Shown in pieces: positions 1 through 7,719 of a stretch of 64,000 nucleotides of DNA; position 1 is the first letter of the stretch, and every line of letters starts with the position of its first letter. Origin of the DNA: JAEVLT01 sp964484065 (GTDB lineage: Bacteria > Bacillota > Bacilli > Bacillales > Cytobacillaceae); contig CAZAEW010000002.1 in assembly GCA_964484065.1 (NCBI GenBank), positions 248,001-312,000 on the forward strand, read 5' to 3'. The notes below the pieces were generated by a model, which worked only from the letters and a program-made list of their open reading frames with translations, ran no database searches and was not told the origin of the DNA. The position numbers and the translations under genes were made by a program.

Positions 1-30
1 ATTAGTGCTGGCTAAACATGAGGGAAAGCA

Positions 31-1515
31 ATGGAACTAGAAAGGCTGTTAAAAAAGCACTTTGGTTATTCCAATTTTAAAACGGGACAAAAAGAAGTGA
101 TTGAATCCATTCTAGCCCGGAAAGATACGCTGGCAATGCTCCCTACGGGTACGGGGAAATCGCTCTGTTATCAGCTTCCCGGTTACATATTTCCCGGATC
201 GATCGTCATTGTTTCACCATTATTATCCTTAATGCAAGATCAGGTCGAACAGATGATGAAATTTGGTGAAAAAAGGGTTGTGGCACTAAACTCCTTCTTA
301 ACACCCTATGAAAAAAAGAACGTTCTTCAAAGAATAAGTGAGTATAAATTTATTTTTATCTCTCCGGAAATGCTGAATAATCCAATTATCATTGAAAAAT
401 TGAGGGAATTAACGATTTCGTTATTTGTTATCGATGAAGCACACTGTATTTCTCAATGGGGCTATGATTTCCGCCCTGATTACTTAAAATTGGGAGAAAT
501 TCGCGCCAAATTAGGGAACCCGCTTACATTAGCATTAACGGCAACTGCAACGAAACAAGTGCGAAAGGATATCATTTCCTCACTTAACATATCCAGCATC
601 AATAAAGTAGAATCTACGGTTGACCGTCCCAACATTGCTTTTTATCTTGAACAATTAAGCGGTTATTTGGAAAAACAGGAACGTCTGGTGGAACTGGCAT
701 TGAACCTTCAAAAACCAGGAATTATTTATTTCTCAAGTAAAAAATCAGCGGAACAAATAGCTTCATTATTAAAAGAAAATGGGTTAAAAAAAACGATGGC
801 TTACCATAGCGGAATGGATCAGGAACAAAGGATTTTAATCCAGCAGCAGTTTATTCAAGGACAGTTGGATCTCATTTGTGCAACAAGCGCGTTTGGAATG
901 GGAGTAAATAAGGAAAATATTCGCTTTATTATCCATTTTCATATGCCCTTGCAAATGGAATCATATCTTCAAGAAATTGGCAGGGCCGGACGGGATGGAA
1001 GGTCCAGTCTAGCTGTTTTATTGACTTGCCCGGGAGATGATCAGCTGCCCCTGCAGCTGATCGAAACAGAATTGCCGACTGAACAGCAAATGGATTGGCT
1101 TTATAACCAGCTTAAGATGCGGGATTCAAGTTTAGAGTTGGATCCGGCCTTACAGGAGAAAGGCGGATTTTCAGAAATACAGTGGCGGATGGTTCAAGAA
1201 TTTGCTATCCAACCTCCCCGTAATGAATCAGAGTTGGAAAAAAACATACTGAGCTTCAAAGAATACACCCAAAAACGCCGCGAAATAAAACGCAGCAAAT
1301 TATTTGAAGTTCAAAAATGGATTCATTCAAAAGAATGCAGGAGGAATGGGATTCTCGAATACTTTGAAGAAACGGCAAAAGGAATACAAAATCAAAACTG
1401 CTGTGATCAATGCGGACTTGACATTTTGCCGTATGTAGTAAAAGAAAAAAATCCCCCTCCTGAAGAGTACGAAGTGGATTGGAAAGAGTATCTTGAGAAA
1501 ATTCTTCTATTGTGA
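31..1515 (+). CDS. recS: RecQ-family ATP-dependent DNA helicase (RecS type)
   Basis: This is a superfamily 2 3'-5' DNA helicase acting in recombination and stalled-fork repair. The Walker A motif GTGKS is at residues 40-44 and the DEAH box at about 135-138, followed by the RecQ signature around HCISQWGYDFRPDY. Helicase motif VI (QEIGRAGRDGR) is near residue 315. A C-terminal cysteine set (one C, then CCDQC near residue 455) matches the RecQ zinc-binding subdomain. At 494 aa it is a short RecQ with no HRDC domain, like B. subtilis RecS. An AGGGAA ribosome binding site sits about 6 nt before the ATG. The stop overlaps the GTG start of the next gene, so the two are translationally linked. Confidence 0.95.
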   Translation: MELERLLKKHFGYSNFKTGQKEVIESILARKDTLAMLPTGTGKSLCYQLPGYIFPGSIVIVSPLLSLMQDQVEQMMKFGEKRVVALNSFLTPYEKKNVLQRISEYKFIFISPEMLNNPIIIEKLRELTISLFVIDEAHCISQWGYDFRPDYLKLGEIRAKLGNPLTLALTATATKQVRKDIISSLNISSINKVESTVDRPNIAFYLEQLSGYLEKQERLVELALNLQKPGIIYFSSKKSAEQIASLLKENGLKKTMAYHSGMDQEQRILIQQQFIQGQLDLICATSAFGMGVNKENIRFIIHFHMPLQMESYLQEIGRAGRDGRSSLAVLLTCPGDDQLPLQLIETELPTEQQMDWLYNQLKMRDSSLELDPALQEKGGFSEIQWRMVQEFAIQPPRNESELEKNILSFKEYTQKRREIKRSKLFEVQKWIHSKECRRNGILEYFEETAKGIQNQNCCDQCGLDILPYVVKEKNPPPEEYEVDWKEYLEKILLL

Positions 1516-2129
1516 GCGATCATATGAAAAAAAATAAACTGAATGATCAAATCAATTCTTTAACCGATAAAGAATTAGTACAACAGCTGTATATTACCCA
1601 AATCTTTTTATTAATCCTATCAGTTGTACTCAGCCGATTCCTATTTAAAGGGAACGATTTTTGGAAGCTGATCAATTGGTTTGATGTTAAAATCATTTCA
1701 ATTGGAATAACAGCTGGAATAACGGTAGTGGTTATTGATTTTTTCTTCATGAAATGGCTCCCGACGGATTATTATGATGATGGAGGCATTAATAAAAGGA
1801 TTTTTCGAAGTCAAAGGCTTTATCAGATCGTATTTATTGCCTTATTCGTATCATTTAGTGAAGAAATGCTTTTTCGCGGAATTATTCAAACAAAAATAGG
1901 ACTCATTGGAGCTAGTTTCATTTTTGCAGTCATCCATTATCGGTACTTATTTAATTGGTTTTTATTTTTTAACATTGTTTTATTGAGCTTTATTATAGGG
2001 GTTATTTTTAAGATAACCAATAACCTTGCGGTAACGATCGCCATGCATTTTGTCATCGATCTGTTATTAGGATTCCAAATTAGATGGGAAAATATTAAAA
2101 AGAGCCAGAAAGGAAATTCTAATGAATAA
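1512..2129 (+). CDS. ypbD: CPBP family intramembrane glutamic endopeptidase (YpbD)
   Basis: This is a multi-pass membrane protein of the CPBP (CAAX protease/bacteriocin-processing, ABI) family. The family motif EEMLFR is at residues 117-122, with further conserved H142 and the HFVID segment near 179-183, matching the expected Glu/His catalytic set. About six hydrophobic segments are visible. The substrate is unknown. The GTG start overlaps the recQ stop; an ATG four codons downstream (1524) is an alternative, and neither has a strong ribosome binding site, so translational coupling is likely. The 3' end overlaps ypbE by 8 nt. The order recS-ypbD-ypbE matches B. subtilis. Confidence 0.87.
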   Translation: MSDHMKKNKLNDQINSLTDKELVQQLYITQIFLLILSVVLSRFLFKGNDFWKLINWFDVKIISIGITAGITVVVIDFFFMKWLPTDYYDDGGINKRIFRSQRLYQIVFIALFVSFSEEMLFRGIIQTKIGLIGASFIFAVIHYRYLFNWFLFFNIVLLSFIIGVIFKITNNLAVTIAMHFVIDLLLGFQIRWENIKKSQKGNSNE

Positions 2130-2820
2130 AGAAGAACCTTACCGTAATCAAGCAGAGAAAACAAAGCAAAAAATCGAAAAATTAAATGAACAAAATTTGG
2201 ATCCAACCACTCTTCCTCCTCGGAGTCAAATCCATCGGGATCGGAAAAAAAAGACAAAATGGAAAATGAAATATCCTTTAATTCGCTTATTGGCGCTGTT
2301 TTTTATTCTTTTGCCGATTACGATTTTCAGTATCTACTCTTATCTGGGATCCAGACATTTCAATTCACAAAAGGTTTCCGTCTCCTCTAACAAAGGGTAT
2401 GAAACGGTTGATTTTCAGGGTTCTAAGAAAACACAAAGCAAAAAAGACGGGAAAAACACGGGTCTAAAAAGCAAAAGCAATAACGATGCAGAGGACCAAC
2501 TGGCTGGAAGCGAAACAAAACAAGCCAGTGTACCGGAAAACCAGGCTGCGGCACAGGCGGCAGAAAACACAACAGCTGTCCCGGCAGGACCTGCAACAGA
2601 TAAATCCAATGCTCCTGGTGACCAGTCAAACACGGCATCGATTCCAAAGATGGAAAATAAGGTTCTTTACCACACCGTTCAGCGTAAAGAAACACTCACG
2701 AGCATAGCCAGGAAATATTATCAATCACCTTCAGGAGTAGAAACCATCAAAACGGCCAATCACCTGCATAGTGACACCATCTCTGTTGGGCAGGTTTTAA
2801 AAATACCTTTAAACAACTAA
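2122..2820 (+). CDS. ypbE: LysM-domain membrane-anchored protein (YpbE)
   Basis: The protein has a basic cytoplasmic N-terminus of about 50 residues, a single transmembrane segment at about 52-74, a Ser/Asn/Ala/Gln-rich extracytoplasmic linker (about 80-178) and a C-terminal LysM peptidoglycan-binding domain (about 181-231, with the usual HTV..KETLTSIARKYY start). It is therefore probably a wall-binding protein anchored in the membrane by its N-terminus. It overlaps ypbD by 8 nt, consistent with one operon, and is followed directly by a terminator. The linker is compositionally simple. No enzymatic domain is visible. Confidence 0.85.
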   Translation: MNKEEPYRNQAEKTKQKIEKLNEQNLDPTTLPPRSQIHRDRKKKTKWKMKYPLIRLLALFFILLPITIFSIYSYLGSRHFNSQKVSVSSNKGYETVDFQGSKKTQSKKDGKNTGLKSKSNNDAEDQLAGSETKQASVPENQAAAQAAENTTAVPAGPATDKSNAPGDQSNTASIPKMENKVLYHTVQRKETLTSIARKYYQSPSGVETIKTANHLHSDTISVGQVLKIPLNN

Positions 2821-2849
2821 CCGGTCATGAAAAAATGGCTGGTTTTTTT
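2819..2849 (+). terminator. Rho-independent terminator after ypbE
   Basis: A 10-bp stem (two G-U pairs) has its arms at 2819-2828 and 2835-2844 with a six-base loop. It is followed by a run of T. It closes the recS-ypbD-ypbE operon. Confidence 0.8.
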
Positions 2850-2875
2850 ATTCATATCAAAAAGGACAAGAACAT

Positions 2876-3355
2876 ATGGATAATAAGGAAATGGGGGGAC
2901 TTCTGATGGAATGGACGTTGGACAAAAATACTGACCCGGTTGCAAAACGAATCTTGGAGAATGTCATAAAGAGAAAAAGTAAATATGACTTGCTTAAAAA
3001 ACGTCATAAAATGGCGGTTTGGCTTACACTGACACTTGGAATTTTATTTTTTATTTATATGTACTTAATGATTTTCCGTACCTACTCTTATTCTTTTGAA
3101 AAGATGTTTTCTGTGTTTGTAAACAATAAAAATAATTTGACCTTTTTAATCGTTACCATTGGAATGTATGGATATATGAACTTATTAAAAGGAAAAATGG
3201 AAAAGGCAGAAAAAGAATTTCATGAATTAAGATGCGAAATCATTGATCGCAGTAAAGATTTATGGAGCAGACAAGATGAATGGGAAAACCGCCATTTTGT
3301 TTTTGAAATGATGAAAAAAAATTATGACATTAATCTTTACCATGAAAAAAAATAA
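2876..3355 (+). CDS. ypbF: YpbF-like membrane protein (DUF2663 type)
   Basis: This is a 159-aa protein with two hydrophobic segments (about residues 47-67 and 83-103) flanked by charged, probably cytoplasmic helices. Size, topology and position after ypbE match B. subtilis YpbF; its function is unknown. The start is ambiguous. ATG 2876 has AAAGGA about 9 nt upstream, while ATG 2906 has a run of G at 2894-2899 and would remove ten residues. It lies downstream of a terminator, so it should have its own promoter. I identified it by context more than by motif. Confidence 0.7.
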   Translation: MDNKEMGGLLMEWTLDKNTDPVAKRILENVIKRKSKYDLLKKRHKMAVWLTLTLGILFFIYMYLMIFRTYSYSFEKMFSVFVNNKNNLTFLIVTIGMYGYMNLLKGKMEKAEKEFHELRCEIIDRSKDLWSRQDEWENRHFVFEMMKKNYDINLYHEKK

Positions 3356-3368
3356 TACAAATAAATTC

Positions 3369-3436
3369 AAATCCCCCCTAAACCAACTTTGCTTGAGAAA
3401 GGTGCAGATAAGTAATTGGGTTTAAAGGGGGACTTG
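3369..3436. terminator. Long imperfect inverted repeat, possible bidirectional terminator
   Basis: A C-rich left arm (3369-3384) pairs with a G-rich right arm (3419-3435) in an interrupted stem of about 15 bp, enclosing roughly 33 nt. It lies between convergent ypbF and cotJC. T-rich sequence follows on both strands but no clean T run, so termination is likely but not certain. Confidence 0.45.
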
Positions 3437-3451
3437 ATTTAGCCGGAAGCG

Positions 3452-4021
3452 TTAAAAAACCTTCTTCTGGTCACGATCTTCTTTTAAGATCTCCACAGCC
3501 TCCTGAAAGCGCTGTGAATGAATAATTTCCCGCTCGCGCAAGAAGCGAAGACCATCATTCAAATCAGGATCATCGCTTATATTTATCAGCCATTGATAAG
3601 TTGCTCTTGCTTTTTCCTCTGCTGCAATATCTTCATATAAGTCGGCAATGGGATCGCCTTTCGCTTGAATATAAGCTGCTGTCCATGGATTTCCCGCCGC
3701 GTTATGGTAAAATATAGCCTTATCATGGTCAGCATAATGGTCGCCAAGCCCTGCGGCTTTTAATTGATCCGGCGAACAGTCTTTTGTTAATTTATAAACC
3801 ATTGTAGCAATCATTTCGAGGTGGGCAAATTCTTCTGTTCCGATATCTGTAAGGAGACCGATCACTTTATCGGGAATCGTATAGCGTTGATTTAAGTAGC
3901 GCAAGGCAGCGGCAAGTTCTCCGTCTGCACCGCCATACTGTTCGATTAAGTATTTTGCCAGTGTTGGATTGCAGGTGCTGACGCGCACAGGATATTGAAG
4001 CTTTTTTTCATAAATCCACAT
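3452..4021 (-). CDS. cotJC: Spore coat protein CotJC (manganese-catalase family)
   Basis: CotJC is an inner spore coat protein of the manganese catalase/ferritin-like fold. The 189-aa length, the N-terminal YEKKLQYPV and the conserved metal-ligand context EEFAHLEMIATMVYKL (around residues 65-80) and AAEEKARATYQ (around 135) support this. Later ligand-type residues occur in the REREIIHSQRF segment. It is the last gene of cotJA-cotJB-cotJC, with an AAGGAGG site just before its ATG. The cotJ operon is made in the mother cell under sigma E in B. subtilis. Catalase activity is family knowledge, not shown here. Confidence 0.94.
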   Translation of the reverse strand: MWIYEKKLQYPVRVSTCNPTLAKYLIEQYGGADGELAAALRYLNQRYTIPDKVIGLLTDIGTEEFAHLEMIATMVYKLTKDCSPDQLKAAGLGDHYADHDKAIFYHNAAGNPWTAAYIQAKGDPIADLYEDIAAEEKARATYQWLINISDDPDLNDGLRFLREREIIHSQRFQEAVEILKEDRDQKKVF

Positions 4022-4042
4022 GGTGTTTCCTCCTTATGCGAA

Positions 4043-4303
4043 TTATACCTGCCATGGCCAGGGAGCATCTTTCCAATTCCATGGGCAGTCTGAATAGCTG
4101 TTCCCGTATTGTAATAATGGGCCAAATTGACTTTCAAACGCCTTCTTTACTTGTTTTCGGTTTTTGGAAAAATGATTAAATTGGTTGAGAGCCTCTACAT
4201 CATCAGGATGGGTGTCTAAATAAAGAGTCAGTTCTACGAGAACAAAGTCAATTGTTTGAAGCTGCTCCATTAATTGATAGTATTCGCCAGGCATTTGTTT
4301 CAT
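4043..4303 (-). CDS. cotJB: Spore coat protein CotJB
   Basis: CotJB is an 86-aa coat protein thought to help assemble CotJC. The helical N-terminus (YYQLMEQLQTIDFVLVELTLYLDTHPDD) and the C-terminal tryptophan-rich YGNSYSDCPWNWKDAPWPW are typical. Its ATG overlaps the cotJA stop (ATGA at 4300-4303), and a GGGAGGAG site precedes it inside cotJA. It is the middle gene of the cotJABC operon, with 21 nt before cotJC. Confidence 0.93.
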   Translation of the reverse strand: MKQMPGEYYQLMEQLQTIDFVLVELTLYLDTHPDDVEALNQFNHFSKNRKQVKKAFESQFGPLLQYGNSYSDCPWNWKDAPWPWQV

Positions 4304-4530
4304 CCAGGGTCTCCTCCCTTTGCCAGTTCATGAGGGTTAAAATATGGGTCATAAAGCGGCTTCCACAAGGTACCTGCCTTAAGAGCCTCTCCCGGGGAAA
4401 ATTGCGGAAGATTTGCAGGTTGGTAGCCAATATAAAGATGGGGCGGGGTGGAATACGTTTTTATTTTAATAGGCGGACAAGGATCAAATGGGCTAACATA
4501 AGGATAATACTTTTTATGGTGTGTGTTCAT
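4300..4530 (-). CDS. cotJA: Spore coat associated protein CotJA
   Basis: CotJA is a short, Pro- and Tyr-rich coat protein (76 aa). The segment with YIGYQPANLPQFSPGEALK, then GTLWKPLYDPY, is characteristic of the family. It is the first gene of the cotJ operon, running opposite to all neighbours. An AAAGGGAGG ribosome binding site precedes the ATG. It overlaps cotJB by 4 nt. Confidence 0.93.
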   Translation of the reverse strand: MNTHHKKYYPYVSPFDPCPPIKIKTYSTPPHLYIGYQPANLPQFSPGEALKAGTLWKPLYDPYFNPHELAKGGDPG

Positions 4531-4559
4531 AAGAAACCTCCCTTTGTCAACATCAGTTC

Positions 4560-4588
4560 ATTTTATGATAAAGATTTTTGTTCATGAC
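4560..4588 (-). promoter_or_regulatory. Possible sigma E promoter of cotJABC
   Basis: Reading the minus strand, the -10-like CATAAAAT (4567-4560) lies about 14 nt after TCATGA-like -35 sequence (around 4588-4581). It resembles sigma E promoters, which drive cotJ in B. subtilis. The match is partial. Confidence 0.35.
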
Positions 4589-4675
4589 ATAAACCTTTAT
4601 GTCTGAACGGTATTTTCCAGCGAAACAGAAAATGGAATTGGCAGGGAGAATTCCTCAATAGGAGGTATGGATAGG

Positions 4676-5464
4676 GTGATTTATTTTTTGGTCATTTTCT
4701 TTGGGATACTAATGCTATTAGCCTGGATGAGAAGGGAGGCTGCCTTAAATAAGGTGGTATACCAAGAGTTAGATTTTGTTTCTTTTCCGGAGACTTTTAA
4801 AAAGGTATCAATCTTTTTTATTTCGGATATCCATCGCCGTGTTATTTCTGACAATATCATTGCAGATGTTGTTGGAAAGGCCGATATGGTTGTGATTGGA
4901 GGGGATTTAACAGAAAAAGGAGTCCCACTCAAAAGGGTAGAGGAAAACCTAAAAAAATTAAAAAAAATTGGACCTGTCTATTTCGTATGGGGAAACAATG
5001 ATTATGAAGCCGATTTTCATGAATTAGATGCACTTCTATTAGATAACGGAGTAAAATCTCTTGATAATACTTCCGTTATTTTTGAATCTGAGGAAGGTGA
5101 AAAGTTGAGTTTGCTGGGGGTAGATGATTTAAAACAAAATCGTGACAGGCTTGATCTTGCATTGCTTGATGCAGAAAAAGAAAGCTTTAAGATCCTTGCT
5201 TGCCATTATCCCGACATTACTAACAAAATTCTCCCGGAACACAACATCAGCCTGGTGTTAAGCGGACATACACATGGGGGACAAATACACATTTTAGGGT
5301 ATAGTCCATACCAACGGGGAGGGATTCGCCGGGTTGATCAGACCATTGTTTTAACAAGCAATGGATATGGGACAACCGGGATCCCTCTTCGGCTGGGTGC
5401 TCCAGCTGAATGTCATTTATTAACGATTCAAAGGGGAATGCAACAGGATAAAGGCAATCGTTGA
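4676..5464 (+). CDS. ypbG: Membrane-anchored calcineurin-like metallophosphoesterase (YpbG)
   Basis: An N-terminal transmembrane anchor is followed by a calcineurin-type phosphoesterase domain with the full metal-binding set: DIH, GGDL, GNND (in place of the usual GNHD/E), CHYPD and GHTHGGQ. The substrate is unknown. The start is taken as GTG 4676, since the AGGAGGT site at 4660-4666 abuts the in-frame ATG at 4667 and is about 10 nt from the GTG; this gives 262 aa. It lies between cotJABC and mecA2, as ypbG lies before ypbH in B. subtilis. Confidence 0.85.
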   Translation: MIYFLVIFFGILMLLAWMRREAALNKVVYQELDFVSFPETFKKVSIFFISDIHRRVISDNIIADVVGKADMVVIGGDLTEKGVPLKRVEENLKKLKKIGPVYFVWGNNDYEADFHELDALLLDNGVKSLDNTSVIFESEEGEKLSLLGVDDLKQNRDRLDLALLDAEKESFKILACHYPDITNKILPEHNISLVLSGHTHGGQIHILGYSPYQRGGIRRVDQTIVLTSNGYGTTGIPLRLGAPAECHLLTIQRGMQQDKGNR

Positions 5465-5544
5465 AAGTAAGTTAGACAATTCACCATCGCACTGTTGTCA
5501 CATACACTGAATTTAACAGTGATGTCACGGCAGGGGGCAAAAAC

Positions 5545-6126
5545 ATGCGTTTAGAACGCTTAACAGCTAATAAAATTAAAATATTTCTAACCTCTGATGA
5601 CTTGTTTGAAAGAGGCCTTTCTAAAGAAGATATCTGGAAAGATTCGATAAAATGGCATCAGCTTTTCCATGATATGCTCCAGGAAGCCAGCGAAGAATTA
5701 AATTTTGATTTCCGTGGTGCAGTGGCAGTTGAGATTTTTTCCATTCAAGCCCAAGGAATGATCATGATCATAACAGTGGACGATGCTGCTGAAGGCGATG
5801 AGGTCTTATATGATGGTTTTTTAGAAATGCAGGTACAAGTTGAAGGCTCTGATTTCTTATTGTATCAATTTGATACTATTGATGAAGTGATTGAACTGTC
5901 AAAAAGGTTTATCTCGATGAGAATTAGCGGCGGAAGTTTATATGCTTTTCAAAAATATTACTATTTGCTGATGAAGAATTTAGAACCTGCTGATATTGAA
6001 AAAGCAGCTTCCGTTTTATCTGAATATGGGAATATATCGATTATCAGTCCGCATGTCTTAGATGAATACGGAAAGAAAGTAATTGAGAAAAATGCGGTGG
6101 AAACTCTTTTTTATTATTTCAAGTGA
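5545..6126 (+). CDS. mecB: ClpC adaptor protein MecA paralogue (YpbH/MecB)
   Basis: MecA-family adaptors bring substrates to the ClpCP protease. The N-terminal domain begins MRLERLTANKIKIFLT, with the LFERGLSKEDIW motif typical of MecA, followed by an acidic linker and a C-terminal ClpC-binding domain with the FISMRISGGSLYAFQKYYYL segment. At 193 aa and next to gudB it matches YpbH rather than the main MecA, which is not in this window. A GGCAGGGGG site precedes the ATG. An inverted repeat lies just upstream at 5490-5521. Confidence 0.9.
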   Translation: MRLERLTANKIKIFLTSDDLFERGLSKEDIWKDSIKWHQLFHDMLQEASEELNFDFRGAVAVEIFSIQAQGMIMIITVDDAAEGDEVLYDGFLEMQVQVEGSDFLLYQFDTIDEVIELSKRFISMRISGGSLYAFQKYYYLLMKNLEPADIEKAASVLSEYGNISIISPHVLDEYGKKVIEKNAVETLFYYFK

Positions 6127-6152
6127 AAAAGAGGTTTGCCGCTTCTCTTTTT
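6126..6152 (+). terminator. Likely terminator after mecB
   Basis: An AT-rich 8-bp stem (arms 6126-6133 and 6145-6152) has the T run within its right arm. The stem is weak. Confidence 0.5.
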
Positions 6153-6258
6153 AACAGTGGTTTATTCCAAAATCAATAACGGTGTTTTTTTATGGTTTAA
6201 CCCCGCTGATTATTTTGATAGCGTTTTCATACAATAAACAAAACGATTGCTTTTGTTC

Positions 6259-6286
6259 TTGCATCTAGAATGGAAACGTGTATACT
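6259..6286 (+). promoter_or_regulatory. Sigma A promoter of gudB
   Basis: TTGCAT (6259-6264) and TATACT (6281-6286) are separated by 16 nt, placing transcription start near 6293 and leaving a leader of about 48 nt. A TTGACA at 6286-6291 has no good partner. Confidence 0.6.
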
Positions 6287-6340
6287 TGACACTGAAAACG
6301 GACAATATTCGTATAAGTGATTTCTTTAGGAGGATTACAT

Positions 6341-7618
6341 ATGTCAGCCGAGAATCGTAATGATCAGACGAATCACGAAAGAAAACACGATGTGTTAACA
6401 TCAACACAAACTGTCATTCATAAAGCACTGCAAAAGCTTGGTTATCCAGAGGAAGTTTATGAATTACTCAAAGAGCCGTTACGTTTGCTAACCGTTAAAA
6501 TTCCTGTTCGGATGGACGATGGATCAATTAAGATTTTCACTGGGTATCGCGCACAGCATAATGATGCTGTCGGACCGACAAAAGGCGGGATTCGTTTTCA
6601 CCCGAGTGTTACGGAAACCGAAGTGAAAGCATTATCAATATGGATGAGTTTAAAATGTGGAATTGTCGATCTTCCATATGGAGGCGGGAAAGGAGGAATT
6701 GTCTGCGACCCGCGGGATATGTCGTTCCGGGAGCTTGAACGCTTGAGCCGGGGTTATGTCAGAGCGATAAGCCAAATTGTTGGTCCAACAAAAGATATTC
6801 CGGCTCCGGATGTTTTTACCAACTCGCAAATCATGGCATGGATGATGGATGAGTACAGCCGGATTGATGAGTTTAACTCTCCAGGCTTTATTACCGGTAA
6901 GCCGCTCGTCCTTGGGGGATCTCATGGCAGGGAATCGGCAACAGCAAAAGGTGTAACCATTTGTATTCGCGAAGCATCGAAAAAGAAAGGTATTGAATTA
7001 AAAGGGGCCAAAGTGATCGTTCAAGGATTTGGAAATGCCGGAAGCTATCTGTCTAAATTTATGCATGATGCAGGAGCAAAGGTTGTTGGTATTTCTGATG
7101 CATACGGTGCATTGTATGATGAAAACGGTTTGGATATTGATTACCTTTTAGATAGAAGAGATAGTTTTGGCACAGTAACAAAACTATTCAATAATACCAT
7201 TACCAATAAAGAACTGCTGGAGCTGGATTGTGATATTCTCGTTCCGGCGGCAATTGAAAATCAAATTACCGAGGAAAATGCTCACAACATCCGAGCCAAA
7301 ATTGTTGTTGAAGCCGCTAATGGCCCAACAACACTTGAAGCAACGAAGATTTTGACGGAAAGGGGAATTTTACTTGTTCCCGATGTCCTCGCTTCTGCAG
7401 GGGGAGTAACCGTATCCTATTTTGAATGGGTACAGAATAATCAAGGTTATTACTGGACAGAACAAGAAGTGGAGGAAAAACTGGAAAAAGTCATGGTTAA
7501 ATCCTTTAATAATATTTATGATACTGCCGTGACTCGCAGAGTTGATATGCGCCTGGCCGCTTATATGGTTGGAGTCAGAAAAATGGCAGAAGCAAGCCGC
7601 TTTAGAGGCTGGATTTAA
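6341..7618 (+). CDS. gudB: NAD-specific catabolic glutamate dehydrogenase GudB
   Basis: This enzyme deaminates glutamate to 2-oxoglutarate and ammonia. The 425-aa sequence has the substrate motifs (VGPTKGGIRFHP, then LKCGIVDLPYGGGKGG) and the Rossmann segment VQGFGNAGS, and ends in the typical RRVDMRLAAYMVGVRKMAEASRFRGWI region. The ATG at 6341 is chosen for its AGGAGG site; an in-frame GTG at 6317 lacks one. The segment ETEVKALSIW lacks the three-residue direct duplication that inactivates gudB in laboratory B. subtilis 168, so the enzyme should be active. Position between mecB and ypdA is conserved. Confidence 0.96.
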   Translation: MSAENRNDQTNHERKHDVLTSTQTVIHKALQKLGYPEEVYELLKEPLRLLTVKIPVRMDDGSIKIFTGYRAQHNDAVGPTKGGIRFHPSVTETEVKALSIWMSLKCGIVDLPYGGGKGGIVCDPRDMSFRELERLSRGYVRAISQIVGPTKDIPAPDVFTNSQIMAWMMDEYSRIDEFNSPGFITGKPLVLGGSHGRESATAKGVTICIREASKKKGIELKGAKVIVQGFGNAGSYLSKFMHDAGAKVVGISDAYGALYDENGLDIDYLLDRRDSFGTVTKLFNNTITNKELLELDCDILVPAAIENQITEENAHNIRAKIVVEAANGPTTLEATKILTERGILLVPDVLASAGGVTVSYFEWVQNNQGYYWTEQEVEEKLEKVMVKSFNNIYDTAVTRRVDMRLAAYMVGVRKMAEASRFRGWI

Positions 7619-7641
7619 TCCTTAAAATTGAAACATGACTT

Positions 7642-7679
7642 AAAATCTCCTATCATAAAAAATGGCAGGGGATTTTTCT
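7642..7679 (+). terminator. Terminator after gudB
   Basis: A 10-bp stem (arms 7642-7651 and 767 to 7676 in the same hundred, i.e. 7667-7676, one G-U pair) ends in a T run. Confidence 0.75.
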
Positions 7680-7719
7680 GTTAAATAAGCCATGTTTTTT
7701 TGGGCAAGGAGTGAAATAT

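Noticed and set aside
1..15. Possible 3' end of ypbB (four codons then TAA in frame 1).
   Set aside because: Too short to support a coding call; only gene order suggests it.
2415..2707. Overlapping ORFs inside ypbE on both strands.
   Set aside because: They mirror the low-complexity linker in other frames and lack ribosome binding sites.
6286..6291. TTGACA upstream of gudB as a -35 box.
   Set aside because: No -10 at 16-18 nt; TTGCAT-16-TATACT just upstream is better.
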